Part shown: positions 22,496 to 33,927 of the stretch, in pieces
How the letters are laid out: each line of letters starts with the position of its first letter
Position numbering within the stretch: position 1 is the stretch's first letter
Origin: Elephas maximus indicus
Lineage: Eukaryota; Chordata; Mammalia; Proboscidea; Elephantidae
Direction of reading: 5' to 3'
NCBI RefSeq assembly: GCF_024166365.1
Contig: NC_064842.1
Location: 27,685,001-27,749,000, forward strand
DNA: 64,000 nt
Notes under the pieces: model-generated
The model's input: only the letters and a program-made list of their open reading frames with translations
Database searches by the model: none
What the model was told of the DNA's origin: nothing
Translations under genes and position numbers: made by a program

Positions 22496-23290
22496 GCTCT
22501 TTATATAATTGAACGAATGATTTTTTTTCTCAGTTTTTTTAGGTAAGTACACAATTTCCTCTGATTTTAGAGTAATTTCCATAGGGATATACACAATGAG
22601 AATAGGAAGGAAGCTACAGTTTACTACTTACTTGTGACTGTAGCTAAATGGTTAGGTTAGTTTTTCACGCCATTTCTCCCCAATATATTCTGGGGAGGGA
22701 GAAAAAAAATGCAAAGTACATTGAGTCAATGATACAGTGAGGGACTTACTTTGCTGTTGACTCTGACAATAAAGTGAGGATGAGATGTGGATTATAATGA
22801 GAACATGGTTGAGTATAAGGTTTCTTGAAAGCAGTACTTAAATGTTTCAATTCTATGAAACAAATATTGGTGTTATATATCCAAATAAATAGTCTTAGTA
22901 TTTTGAACTTTTGTTAATTTATACAAATTTTATTTTTATTTAAATGCTGGTCCTTCATAAGTTTTAATAATTAAGCTGGCTCCATTAAAATTAAACAATT
23001 AGTTCTAATAATAATGGAATGGGATATTGAAGGAGGAGGAAAGGGTGCAATCAACATCTTTTTTGTTTGTTTTGTTTTGGAAAAGCAGTGCACAGTAGTG
23101 GAACTTTTCTAGAAGTCTGACCAAAAGATTAAAATGAATATTTGAAATATGTCCTGTAAGCTTCTGGTTTGAAAAGAAAAAAAAAAAAAGGCAAGCTAAC
23201 AGCAAATGACTAGCATGCTTTTCTCTAATTTATACCCTCTTGGTCCTGCCCTGTGAGAGTCATTCTTTCCACTAAAGACCAATAGCGCTC
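22496..23290. other. Unassigned AT-rich DNA
   Basis: No gene or repeat family recognised. A T-rich/A-rich pair at 23055-23190 is simple sequence. Confidence 0.4.
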
Positions 23291-23292
23291 TT

Positions 23293-23946
23293 GTGGAAGG
23301 CCATAAGCACTTGGCATGGAACCCGGGAGGTCACCATGATGGAATAACAATGCCAAGCCACCTGCCTTCCTCTCCACAGCGGCAGTGGCTGTACCCAACG
23401 TATTACAATGCTTTCTGTTATGTACCACCAGTCCCTAACTATGCTACATTCACTTACACTTGTACTTGCACGTGGCTCCAACTGGTGATTCCAGGGACTC
23501 CCTTTCAGTCACTCCCTTTCAGTCATTCCAACACTGGAGATGTTTACATACAGGTTTTACCTCTCCCTCCCCTTTTCCTTTTCCTTTACCTTGCAGAGTT
23601 CAGCCAGTCCTATCTACCACATGACCTGCCCACCTCAGCCCTGCAACTACATGACCTGTCCTCCCCTAGTTCTAATGTATCTAGTATGAATATCTCCACC
23701 TCTTCGGTGGAAGAAGAACAAGACAGAAAGGCCAGAGACCTTCCCTCTATTCATTCTCACCCCATTCCCTCTGTTCCTCACACCCCAACACTAGTCCATG
23801 GTATTGAATGTGGAGGAGAGAGGAAAAGAGGTAAGACCGTAACGCTTCACCCTAATACTGTACCCGCCTCCCCCCTACCCACGTTACCCCCTTCCCCCAT
23901 GGTATCTGTAGTGAGAAGAGTAAGAGGAAGATGGCAGAAAGATTGA
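23293..23946 (+). other. Unexplained 217-codon open reading frame
   Basis: An ATG-to-stop frame of 654 bp, among the longest in the window, in sequence not covered by a recognised repeat. The product is rich in Pro, Ser and Thr, has a Cys/Thr cluster (TYTCTCTW, about residues 53-60), an SSPSSNVSSMNIS stretch, and an Arg-rich C-terminus (RRVRGRW). I see no known domain, signal peptide or clear splice context. A 16-bp-period local duplication (ctccctttcagtca, about 23499-23530) lies within it. It is low-complexity and pyrimidine-rich, which favours chance openness. Not called as a gene. Confidence 0.2.
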
Positions 23947-24318
23947 GCCAAAGAGAATGGAGACCTCACTGCTCCTGACCACCTTGACCATCCCATTACC
24001 ATCACCATCCACAGGGGTCTCCATCTGCTCCTACCTGTCCCATCTGCTCCTCATCACCTCTCTTTCCAGATTTCCTCACATGGTGCTTTCTTCTTTAGGA
24101 GCACCAATCCTTGGTCCTCACTTCTTCCCTGCCTCCAAGGCTCAATAATTCCAGCCCCAAGCCACGAAATCATCATAGTGGTTTAGACCTGTGGGTTCTT
24201 AACCCTGGTTCTAGGACTGTAGCAGCTGAGGGGGACGTGACATCCAGAGTTAGGGCTCTGTCAAAGTGGGTTTTGCTCTCATCTCCAAAATGCCTATAGG
24301 ATAAAGCACCAATTTCGT
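23947..24318. other. Unassigned pyrimidine-rich interval
   Basis: Continues the C/T-rich composition of the ORF upstream. No family assigned. Contains ctgtgggttcttaaccctgg at about 24190, an old-repeat-like phrase. Confidence 0.35.
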
Positions 24319-24319
24319 T

Positions 24320-25215
24320 ATAACCTAGCTCCATTCTTCCCTCCAGCCTTACCTGTTGCCTTCTCTCCTTCCTGCACCCTCCCTTTATTTAAGCCAACAT
24401 AACCACTTATATTTTTGCTCATGCTATTTCTTTTGTGTGGAATGCTTGTCCTTCAATTTCTTGCCCATTTGATACTCATTCTTCAAGGAGCAACTAAAAT
24501 GTCCTCTCTGTAGCTCTTCCTTTACCTACCTCTTCCTCTCCCTCCAGGAAGAATTCATTGCTCCCTGTCTTAGTTTCCTAGGGCTGCCATAACAAAATAC
24601 CACAAAGTGGGTGTCACATCCACTTTAATTTATTCTCTCACAGTTCTGGAGGCCAGAAGTCCTAATTAGGGTATCAGCCATGTTGATTCCTTCTGAGGGC
24701 TCTGAGACAGAACTGTTCCATGCCTCTCTCCTAGCTACTGGTGATTCCCAGCAATCATTAGCATCCCGTGGCTCACAGATGCATCTTCACATGCCTCTTC
24801 CCCCGGTGTGTCTTTCTGTGTCTGTTTTCCTCTTTTATAAGACACCACTCAGATGGGATTAGGACTCGCCCTACTCTGGTGTGACCTCATGAGAACCTAA
24901 CTGATAACATATTCAAAGAAAGACCCTATTCCAAACAAGGTCACATTCACAGGTACAGGGGTTAGAACTTCAATATCTCTTTGAGGGGGAGAGGGTACAA
25001 TTCAACCCATAACACTCCCTAACCTGAATTTCCATCCTTCTTCTTGTGCATCCCTCTTTTAGAGCATGTATCATACTGTATTAAAGGTTTTGTTTATGTT
25101 TTGCCCTCCCCTTTGCACAATACACCTACAGGAGGAATTTTTCAAAGGTCAAGAAACATATCTGGTCCATCTTTAACATCCAAAGAACTAGTGTATGGTA
25201 AAATAAGTATTTGAT
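24320..25215 (+). repeat. L2 LINE 3' region, split by an LTR
   Basis: ctgttgccttctctccttcc, tggaatgcttgtccttcaa, cattcttcaaggagcaactaaaatgtcc are the L2 3'-end landmarks. The homology resumes after the LTR at 25015 with accctgaattt... tgtatcatactgtatt. The two halves join across the CTCCC duplication. Confidence 0.7.
24566..25014 (-). repeat. MLT1-type solo LTR with 5-bp TSD
   Basis: tgtcttagtttcctagggctgcc at the left, ctcacagttctggaggccagaagtcc, and caacccataaca at the right are the reverse of an MLT1 (ERVL-MaLR) LTR. CTCCC at 24561-24565 and 25015-25019 is a 5-bp target duplication, the length expected of this group. Confidence 0.88.
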
Positions 25216-25289
25216 GAAGGGAGCCAAAAATATGATTTATAGTTTATTTGGTTCTATAATTTAGGTGTGTTACAGATTTTTTATAGATT

Positions 25290-25700
25290 ATTTATTAAAA
25301 TAAAAAACGTTTTGCACCTACTACATGCTGGGAACTATTCCAGGCCCCAGAGATATATCCATAAAAGAGACAGATAAGGCACCTACAGTTATGGACATTT
25401 CATTGTGGGGGAATGGACAAACAAGCAAGTAAATAAATAATTTCAGAGAGTCTTAAATTCTGTGAATAAAATGAAGCAGGGTCTTGTGATAGAGTGGCCA
25501 AGTGGCACATTTACATGAAGTGACCAGAAAAGGCCACTGAGGAAATATTAGAAACATTTGCTATGAGACTAGATAGAAAGGAGCTGCTGAAGATCTGGGA
25601 GATACAGCATTCTAGACAGGGAACAGCAAGTGCACAGCGTGAAGTATGAATGAGTTTATCACATTCGAGAAACAGAGCAGTCAGTGTTTCTGGAGAAAAG
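25290..25700 (+). repeat. Old mammalian repeat, family not assigned
   Basis: cacctactacatgctgggaactattcc, caagtaaataaataatttcagag, cattctagacagggaacagcaagtgc form a recognisable order seen in old dispersed repeats of many mammals. I cannot name the family with certainty. Confidence 0.45.
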
Positions 25701-25814
25701 TGAGAGAGACAGCACCAACAGATGAAGTAAGGACAATAGACAGGGGAACAGATATTTAGGACCTCACTGATTCTAGTAAGGAATATGAAAACTTCATCAC
25801 CTTCTGTGTGCTGG

Positions 25815-26395
25815 CTAGTGTCAGGTATTCTTGCCTTTCTTGATGTATAAAAACCACCCCAAAATTTAGTGGCTTAAAAGACCACCATTTATTTGCTCAG
25901 GATTTTACAATTTTGGCAGGGCTTGGTGGGGACACCTTGACTCTGCTCCACGTGGTGCTGGCTGAGGTCACACATGCAGCTACATTCAACTGGGAGCTCA
26001 CCTGGTGCTGGAACAACAAAGATGGCATCCTCACATGCCTGGCACTTCAGCTGAGGTGGCTGGAATGATGGGAACTGGTAGGCCTTTCATTTTTCACATG
26101 GTTTCTCATGATTTAGTAGTCTATCCTAAACCCCTTTTCATGGCAGCTTGATCCCAAGAAGGTGAAAGCAAAAACCACAGTGTCTCTTAAGTCCTAGGGC
26201 CAGAAATCTTAGAATGTCACTTCTGCCACATCTATTAGTCAAAACGAATCACAAAGCCTGCCTATATTGAACATCCATCACCCATGGATGACCATATTCA
26301 AAGGAGGGGAAATAGATTCCACTCATTGATGGGAGGAGTGGCATACAGGGATGGCAGAAATTGTTGGCCACCACTTTAGAAATTATCTACCAAAG
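25815..26395. repeat. Old repeat family Q, copy 2
   Basis: tgtataaaaaccaccccaaaatttagtggcttaaaa opens the copy. gaatcacaaagcctgcctatatt and gggaggagtggcatacaggg close it. The same blocks are found in the other three copies. No coding capacity. Confidence 0.6.
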
Positions 26396-26629
26396 CCTGT
26401 CCTCTAGCCAAAACATTCACTTTCCTCCCAATAACCCTAAAGCCTCATCCGATTATGACACAAGGCCTGAAGTTCAGTGTCTTGTGATCTTTATCAAGTA
26501 TATCCAAAGAAAAGACTCTTCAGGTGTGACTTCCTTTGCTTGGATACCTGTAAATTATATAAATTGTCTCCCTCTCATACACCCAGCATCCAATGGTGAG
26601 ACTGGGATAGTTGCTACTCTGGTCCATAG

Positions 26630-28193
26630 AAGTCACTAGTCCATGCTATTGTCATTGTTAGGTGCTGTCAAGTTGGTTCCAATTCATAGCAACCCTATGT
26701 ACAAGAAAATGAAACACTGCCTGGTCTTGTGCCATCCTCACAATCCTTGCTATATTTGAGCCCATTGTTTCAGCCACTGTATCAATCCATCTCGTTGAAG
26801 GTCTTCCTGTTTTTCACTGACCCTCTACTTTACCAAGCTTCTCCAGGGACTGGTCCCTCCTGATAACAAGTCCGAAGTACCTGAAATGAAGTCTCACTAT
26901 CCTCACTTCCGAAGAGCATTCTGAATGTACTTCTCCCAAGACAGACTTGTTTGTTCTTCTGGCAGTCCATGGTATTATTCAATATTCTTTGCCAACACCT
27001 TAATTCAAAGCCATCAGTTCTTCTGTGATCTTCCTTATTTATTATACAGATTTTGCATGTATATGAGACAATTGAAAATACCAGTATTGCTTGGGTCAGG
27101 TGCACCTTAGTCCTCAAAGTGATATCTTTGCCTTTCAACACTTTAAACAGATCTTTTTGCAACAGATGTGCTCAATGCAGTATGTCACTTGATTCCTTGA
27201 CTGTTGTTTTTATGGGTATTGATTGTGGATCCAAGTAAAATGAAATCCTTGAACACTTCAATGTTTTCTCCATGTATGATGTTGCTTATTGATCCAGTTA
27301 TGAGGATTTTTGTTTTCTTTATGCTGAGGTATAATCCTTCTGATGGTGGATCTGATCAGTTAGTGCTGCAAGTCCTCTTCACGTTTAGCAAGCAAGATTG
27401 TTTCATCTGCATATGGCAGGTTGGTAATAAATCTTCCTCCAGATCTGATGTGTTCTTCTTCATCCAGTCCAGCGTGTCAGATTATTTGCTCAGCATACAG
27501 ATTGAATAAGTATGGTAAAAGGATACAACCCTGACGCACACCTTTCCTGACTTTAAGCCACAAACTATCCTCTTGATCTGTTAGAATGACTGCCTCTTGG
27601 TCTATTTACAGGTTCCACATGAGCACAATTAAGTGTTCTGGAATTCTCATTCCTCCCAATGTCATCCATAGTTTGTTATGATGCATGAAGTTGAATGCCT
27701 TTGCATAGTCAATAAAACACACGTAAACGTCTTTCTGGTATTCTCTGCTTTCAGCCAAGACCCAACTGACATCAGCAATAATATCCGCCATTCTACGTTC
27801 TCTTCTAAATCTGGCTTGACTTTCTGGCAGTTCCCTGTCAATGTACTGCTCTAACCATTTTTGAATTAGCTCTAGAAAAATATTACTTGCATAGATATTA
27901 ATGATATTGTTCAATAATTGCCGCATTCTGTTGAATCACCTTTCTTTGGAAGGGTCACAAATATGGATCGCTTCCAGTTAGTTGACCAGGTGGCTGTCTT
28001 CCTAATCTCTTGGTATAAGTGAGTGAGCAACTCCAGTGCTGCATCTGTTTGTTGAAACATATCAATTGGTATTCCATCAATTCCTGGGGCCTTGTTTTTT
28101 GCCAGTGCCTTCAGTGAAGCTTGAATTTCTTCCTTAAGTACTGTTGGTTCTTGATCATATGCTACCTCCTGAAATGGTTGAACATCAACCAAT
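26630..28193 (-). mobile_element. RTE LINE, 3' half, with 12-bp TSD
   Basis: The 3' end at the left (gtcattgttaggtgctgtc) runs to the RT region at the right. Minus-strand frames retain RT sequence: KNKAPGIDGIPIDMFQ and KRSIFVTLPKKGD (27911-28192), then FRRERRMADI and FIDYAKAF (27606-27926), and the C-terminal FELRCWQRIL block (26830-27162). The repeat TCTGGTCCATAG occurs at 26618-26629 and 28194-28205. The frames are broken into at least three pieces, so the copy is inactive. Confidence 0.9.
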
Positions 28194-28205
28194 TCTGGTC
28201 CATAG

Positions 28206-28577
28206 CAATTCTAAAATCCAGTCATGAACATTTCATGAGTTCCCTCAACTCTCATGGCAGGGCAGGAAGACACAGAAATTTCCTTAATTAGGGCCAGTTC
28301 TGCTCTCTAGGTGTAGTTTCCTGTCCATTATTCTCTGTTGCTGTTGGCTACACCCTATAAGTTTTCAACTCTGCCACTTGAGCCATTTTCCCTTTTCCGT
28401 AGTAATTGAACTCTGCTTGTACCTGGTTCTGATTTCTCAGCCTTCTTCCTGACTGAAGAAAATTAGCTGCCAGAATCTCTTTTCATTTTGAGTGGTATCT
28501 GTTCCTTTTAGTCTGAGTTGGTACAACTTCTTTAATATCTTCATGTGCTTTTTATTTACCAAATTATAATCCACTTC
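28206..28577. other. Unassigned interval
   Basis: Nothing recognised. A 60-codon minus-strand ORF at 28437-28619 runs into the next SINE and is not supported. Confidence 0.35.
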
Positions 28578-28923
28578 AGGGGGCATTGGTGGTTCAGTGG
28601 TAGGAATCTCGCCTTCCACAAGGAAGACCCAGGTTTGATTTCTGGTGAATGTACCTCGAGTGCAGCCTCTATGTATTGGTCAGTTGAGGCTTGTGTGTTG
28701 CTGTGATGCTGAACTAGCTTCAGAGGAGCATCCAGACTAAGATGGACTAGAAATAAAGGGCTACCGATTTACTTCCAAAAATTAGCTAATGAAAACCCTA
28801 TGGATCACAGCTGTCCAATCCACAACCGATCATGCGGATGGTGCAGAACAGGACAGCATTTTATTCCATTGTGCATGCAGCTGCCATGAGTCAGGGTCCA
28901 GCTTGATGGCAGCTAACAACAAT
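28578..28923 (+). repeat. tRNA-Gly-headed SINE with RTE body
   Basis: 28583-28653 is a tRNA-Gly-like sequence (gcattggtggttcagtgg; loop cttccac with TCC at the anticodon, 28615-28617; B-box-like ggtttgattt). It is followed by RTE 5'-region sequence (ttgtgtgttgctgtgatgctg; ccagactaagatggactag; gctaatgaaaaccctatgg) and the RTE 3' end (gccatgagtcagggtccag, gcagctaacaacaa). The RNA polymerase III promoter boxes lie in the head, and the RTE-like tail would let RTE enzymes copy it. Confidence 0.82.
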
Positions 28924-29089
28924 CCACTTTATTTAACAACAGCTATATTCACAAATCTTTTCAAAAGAGGGCCCTCTCTACTTTGGGCTGAAAGTTGGGG
29001 TACTGTGAAACAATATTCTTAGGTTCTTAGAGCCCAGTTGCCTAGGAAAAAAGATCTGTGAGTCACCACTTTATATCTCTATGAGATGT
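28924..29089. other. Unassigned spacer
   Basis: No feature recognised between the SINE and the T-run that starts the next L1. Confidence 0.3.
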
Positions 29090-29653
29090 TTCCTTTTTTT
29101 TTTTTTTAACATTTGCCAGTTCAACAATTCTCACACGTTCAATTCAGGAATATTGGTTACATAGCATTCATCATGTTGTACAACCATAATCACTATCCTT
29201 TTCCAACTTATTTCATCACCACTAACAGAAACTTAATGTCCCCCCTCCCCAAGCAATGACTCTCCCTTTCCTGCTCTTTGCCACCCCTGGCAACTGGTGA
29301 TAAACTTTGGTGTCTATGCATTTGCCTATTTGGTATAAGTAGGATCATACAATAATTGTCCTTTTCTGACTGACTTATTTCAGTCACCATAATGTTTTCA
29401 AGGTTCATCCATGTTTTGGTACACATTAGGACTTTGTTTCTCTTCACGGTTGAGTAATATTCCATTGTATGTATACACCACATTTTGTTTATTCATTCAC
29501 ATGTTGATGGGCATTTAAGTTGTTTCCACCTTTTAGTTATTCCAAATAGTGCTGAAATAAACATTGGTATACAAGCATATGTTTGCATTCCTGCTTTCAG
29601 TTTTTTTGAATATATACCTAGGATTGGGATTGCTGGGTCATACGCCACCCATT
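29090..29653 (-). mobile_element. L1, 3' UTR end and ORF2 C-terminus
   Basis: The antisense A-tail is the T-run at about 29092-29108. The minus strand of 29208-29483 reads HTMEYYSTVKRNKVLMC and MNLENIMVTEISQSEKD, and that of 29493-29675 reads YDPAIPILGIYSKKLKAG, both typical of the ORF2 C-terminus. The two frames are separated by a shift. An RTE is inserted at its 5' end. Confidence 0.85.
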
Positions 29654-31215
29654 GGGCTTCTTCCTTCAGTACCATTATAGCATATGATCAGGAACTGATG
29701 GTACTGAAGGAAGGAGTCCAAGCTGCACCGAAGACATTAGTGAAAAACAAGTCTTCAGGAATTGACAGAATATCAATTGAGATGTTTCAACAAATGGATA
29801 CAGTACCAGAAGTGCTCACTGTTATATGCCAAGAAATTTGGAAGACAACTACCTGGCCAACCTACTGGAAGAGATCCATATTTATGCCTATTCCCAAGAA
29901 AGGTGATCCAATCAAATGTGAAAATTATCAAACAATATCATCAATATCACACACAAGCAAAATCTTGCTGAAGATCATTCAAAAGCAGCTGGAGCAGTGT
30001 ATTGACAGGGAACTGCCAGAAATTCAGGCCGGATTCAGAAGAGGACGTGGAACCAGGGATATCATTGCTGATGTCAGATGGATCCTGGCTGAAAGCAGAG
30101 AATACCAGGAGGATGTTTACCTGTGTTTTATTGACTATGCAAAGGCATTTGACTGTGTGGATCATAACAAATTATGGATACCATTATGAAGAATGGGAAT
30201 TCCAGAACACTTAATTGTTCTCATTAGGACCCTGTACATAGATCAAGAGGCAGTTGATCGAACAGAACAAGGGGATACTGCATGGTTCAAAGTCAGGAAA
30301 GGTATGCATCAGGGTTGTATCCTTTCACCATACTTGCTCAATTTGTATGCTGAGCAAATAATCTGAGAACCTGGACTATATAAAGAAGAATGGGGCATCA
30401 GGATTGGAGGAAGACTCGTTAACAACCTGCATTAGCAGATGACACAACCTTGCTTGCTGAAAGTGAAGAGGACTTGAAGCACTTACTGATGAAGACCAAA
30501 AACCATAGCCTTCAATATGGATTACACCTCAACATAAAGAAACAAAAATCCTCACAACTGGACCAATGAGCAACATCATGATAAATGCAGAAAAGATTGA
30601 AGTTGTTAAAGATTTCATTTTACTTGGATCCACAATCAACACCCATGAAAGCAGCAGTCAAGAAATCAAAAGATGCATTGCACTGGGTAAATCTGCTGCA
30701 AAGGACCTCTTTAAAGTGTTGAGAAGCAAAGATGTCACCTTGAAGGACAAAGGTGTGCCTGACCCAAGCCATGGTATTTTCAATTGCATCTTATGCATGT
30801 GAAAGCTCAACAATGAAAAAGGAAGACCGAAGAATTGATGCCTTCGAATTGTGGTGTTGGTGAAGAATATTGAATATGCCATGGAATGCCAAAGAATAAA
30901 CAAATCTGTCTTGGAAGAAGTACAACCAGAATGCTTGTCAGAAGCAAGGATGGTGACCTGCATCTTAAATACTTTGGACATGTTGTCAGGAGGGATCAGT
31001 CCCTGGAGAAGGACATCATGCTTGCTAAACTACAAGGTCAGCAGAAAAGAGGAAGACGCTCAACAAGGTGGATTGACACAGTGGCTGCTACAATGGGCTC
31101 AAGCATAATGATTGTAAGGATGGCGCAGGACCGGGCGGTGTTTCATTCTGTAGTACATAGGTTCGCTATGAGTCGGAACTGACTCGACGGCACCTAACAA
31201 CCTAACAAGGATGGT
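29654..31215 (+). mobile_element. RTE LINE, 3' half, plus strand, hairpin start
   Basis: The plus-strand frame through 30189 carries RT sequence (FRRGRGTRDIIADV, then FIDYAKAFDCVDH with the first catalytic Asp). The later YADD-like site reads tagcagatgacacaacc (about 30434) in another frame. The 3' end is ggaactgactcgacggcacc at about 31176-31195. ACCCATT at 29647-29653 and 31216-31222 is a probable 7-bp TSD. The first 21 bp are an inverted copy of sequence at 29699-29712 and beyond. Several frameshifts and stops. Confidence 0.88.
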
Positions 31216-31222
31216 ACCCATT

Positions 31223-31740
31223 TCTCCATCAGTTACCTGTTGATGCATCACAAACCAGCCCGAGACCTTATGGCTTAAAACAAGTGTTTATTATTTCTCA
31301 TAATTCTGGGCAGCGCTTCTGCTCTAGCAGTTGTTGGCTCAGGCTCACTTACGTGGTTGTGTTTAGCTGGTGAATGAGCCGGTCTATAAGAGAGCCTTTT
31401 TCATATTTCTGGGGCCTTGATACTGACTGTTGGCTGGAGTGTCTTGGTTCTCCTCACATGGTGTCTTGCTCCATGTGCAATGTCATCCCCCCAGGGCCTC
31501 TCCATGTGGTCTCACTTCCCAGCAGCATAGCCTGGGAAGTGTGGCTACTGGGTTCCAAAAAGGCAAAGTGAAAGCTTCCAGACCTCTTAAGGGCTAACCC
31601 TAGAGCTGGCATAGCATCACTTTTGACTCTCTTGGTCAAAGGAAGTCCAAGGGCCAACACTGATTTGAGGAGAGGAGAAATAGACTCCACTTTCTGATGG
31701 GAGGACTATACAAAGATGCGAGAAATTGTTAATGATCATA
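31223..31740. repeat. Old repeat family Q, copy 3
   Basis: catcacaaaccagcccgagacc, ggcttaaaacaagtgtttatt at the start. Near the end gaggagaggagaaatagactcc and gggaggactatacaaagatg match the other copies. Confidence 0.58.
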
Positions 31741-32275
31741 TTTATAGACAGGCTACCACATCAGGTCCAGCTCACCCTCTGCATCCCTTGTCTCTCCTCA
31801 CCTGGGACCTTGCAGACTCAGACTGCAGAATTTTTAGCACCTCCAGCCCAGGACTCAGGAACTCACTTGAGTCCCTTTTAATGCTTGTTGAGCTGTGACT
31901 TTGACCCCTGGTTCTCATTAGTGGGTTTCTACATTGTTCCTAAGACCCAGAGCTTGAACTACATCCCAGGTCTGGTAATTAAATCATTTCCTTGCTCCTG
32001 TTGAGGTAAAATGACTACTACTAGTAGTAGTCAGGGCTAGTATTTATTAAACCCATTCTCTATACTAAACAAACCTTGAGGGTTTTACATTACCTCTGTT
32101 TTTCAAATGAGGAAATTGAAACCCAGAGTTCTACTCCCCACTTCACGGGTTGGGTATTGCACAACTCTTGTCAGTTCCCCTTACCTTAATTAGGTGCTAA
32201 TTCCTAACCCTCTGCCTGGAGTTTGAGGCCCTGCTATGTACTGAGATTCTTCCTTAATGCTAGCCATTTTTCTTC
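31741..32275. other. Unassigned, with a MIR-like tail
   Basis: tttcaaatgaggaaattgaaaccc at about 32104 looks like the MIR 3' landmark on the plus strand, but no partner block was found. Confidence 0.35.
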
Positions 32276-33185
32276 TTTCTTTTTTTTTTTCCTTTAAATT
32301 AAACAAGTATTCTTTATACAAAAAAGTATAGTATATAGCTTGATTTTTCACAAAATGAACATGCCTGTGTATTTAACACCTAGACCAAGAATTCAAATAT
32401 TATCAGCACCCCAGAAACCCTCACAGCCCATTCCTGCTCTACAAAGGTAACTACCACCGTTACTTCTATTATTATATATTAATTTTGACTGTTTTTAACT
32501 TTATATAGATAGAATCATCTGGTATATATCCTTTTGTATCTGGTTTCTATTGCCTAACATTTTACATATGAGATTAAGTCTTATTATTGTGCATAGCAAT
32601 GGCTTGCTTATTCTCATTGCTGTAAAGTATTCCATTGTATGACCATTCCACAGTTTATATATCAGTTCTTCTATTGATAAGCATTTGGATTATTTCCCAG
32701 CTAGGAAATGCTGTTGTGAGCATTCTTCGATATGCCTTTGGTATGTATGCATATGCACACATTTCTATTGAGTATATACCTGGGAGTTGTAGCAATTATG
32801 AAACAACAATTTTCCAAAGTATTTGTACCAATTTTCACTTCCATCAGCAACGTATGAGAATTTCAGTTATTCCACATCCTTATCAACACTTGGTATTGTC
32901 AATCTTTTTAGTGTTAGTTATTCCGGTGGGTGTATAGTGAAACCTCATTGTGGCTTTAATTTGACTGATAGCAAATGATACTGAGAACATACTCACATGT
33001 AGCTAGACATTCAGATATTGTCTTTTTTGAGGTAACTGTTGAAATCTCTAGCCCACTTTTCTATTGAGTTGTCTGTCTGTCTTATCTCCTTGATTTGAAG
33101 GAGCTCCTTATATAGTCTGGATACGAGTCCTTTGAAAGACAGACATGTTGCAAATGTTTTCTCTATTCTATGCGTTACCTTTGCA
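32276..33185 (-). mobile_element. Old, divergent L1 3' region
   Basis: The T-run at 32280-32291 starts it (antisense tail). tgctgtaaagtattccattgtatg, gataagcatttggattatttccc, gagtatatacctgggagttg, and gatttgaaggagctccttatatag are the antisense landmarks of the L1 ORF2 3' half. Much more diverged than the other L1 copies, so older. Confidence 0.7.
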
Positions 33186-33925
33186 ATATCTTAGTGGTAT
33201 TTTTGGATAAACCTGTCTCCCAAGTATCACTACTTCTAGATTGGCGTTGTTACATTCTACCTCCCAAAGGGGCACCTCTTCCAGGGACTCTCTAGCACTG
33301 ACTGCTGCCTGTGTCGTTGCTGTCAGGATAACGTGTTCTGATGGTTGCACTGAGCTCCCGTAGAGTCCAGCACACCTGTTCCTGTCCTTTCAAGGCCTGC
33401 CCCATACCAGCAGGCAGATCCGGTTCAGGTTCTGGCATCTTTCAGTCTGCTCAGACTCCCTGCAGTTAACTAGCTGTGCCCAATCGAGCTCCGAAAATAA
33501 GTTCAGGGTGTCCAAACAATTGACTTATAAATGAACTTTTGGAACTCATGACTTGGTACATTGGGGGATCCCATATGTTCTATTTTCTTCTGTCTTAGTC
33601 ACCTGGGATCAAGTACCTCTTCTAGCTTCTACTAGCCAAAGTGAACTGGAACATTAAAACCATGGTCATGAACCACCAAAACACCTCTATAATTTAGTAC
33701 CAGCCCACCAATTCACAAAAGAAATTATACTGTGGGAAAATGAAGCTGTTATGCCAAATTAAGTAATTCAACAAAAAATTGAGTGTCTAATATGTGCTAG
33801 TCACCGTTCCAAAGACTGGAGAAGTAATAAAAGAGAAAGCAAGCAAGCACCATCACATGGTACTTACACTTTAAATGGAGAGACGGATAGTGAACAAGCT
33901 AAATAAATATAATGCATAGCATGTC
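33186..33925. other. Unassigned DNA
   Basis: No gene. An old-repeat-like block at 33770-33910 (gagtgtctaatatgtgctagtc) may be the same unassigned family as 25290-25700. Confidence 0.35.
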
Positions 33926-33927
33926 AG

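Noticed and set aside
28583-28653. tRNA-Gly gene
   Set aside because: The tRNA-like fold is followed immediately by RTE-derived sequence and has changes in acceptor and T-arm positions. It is the head of a SINE, not a stand-alone tRNA gene.
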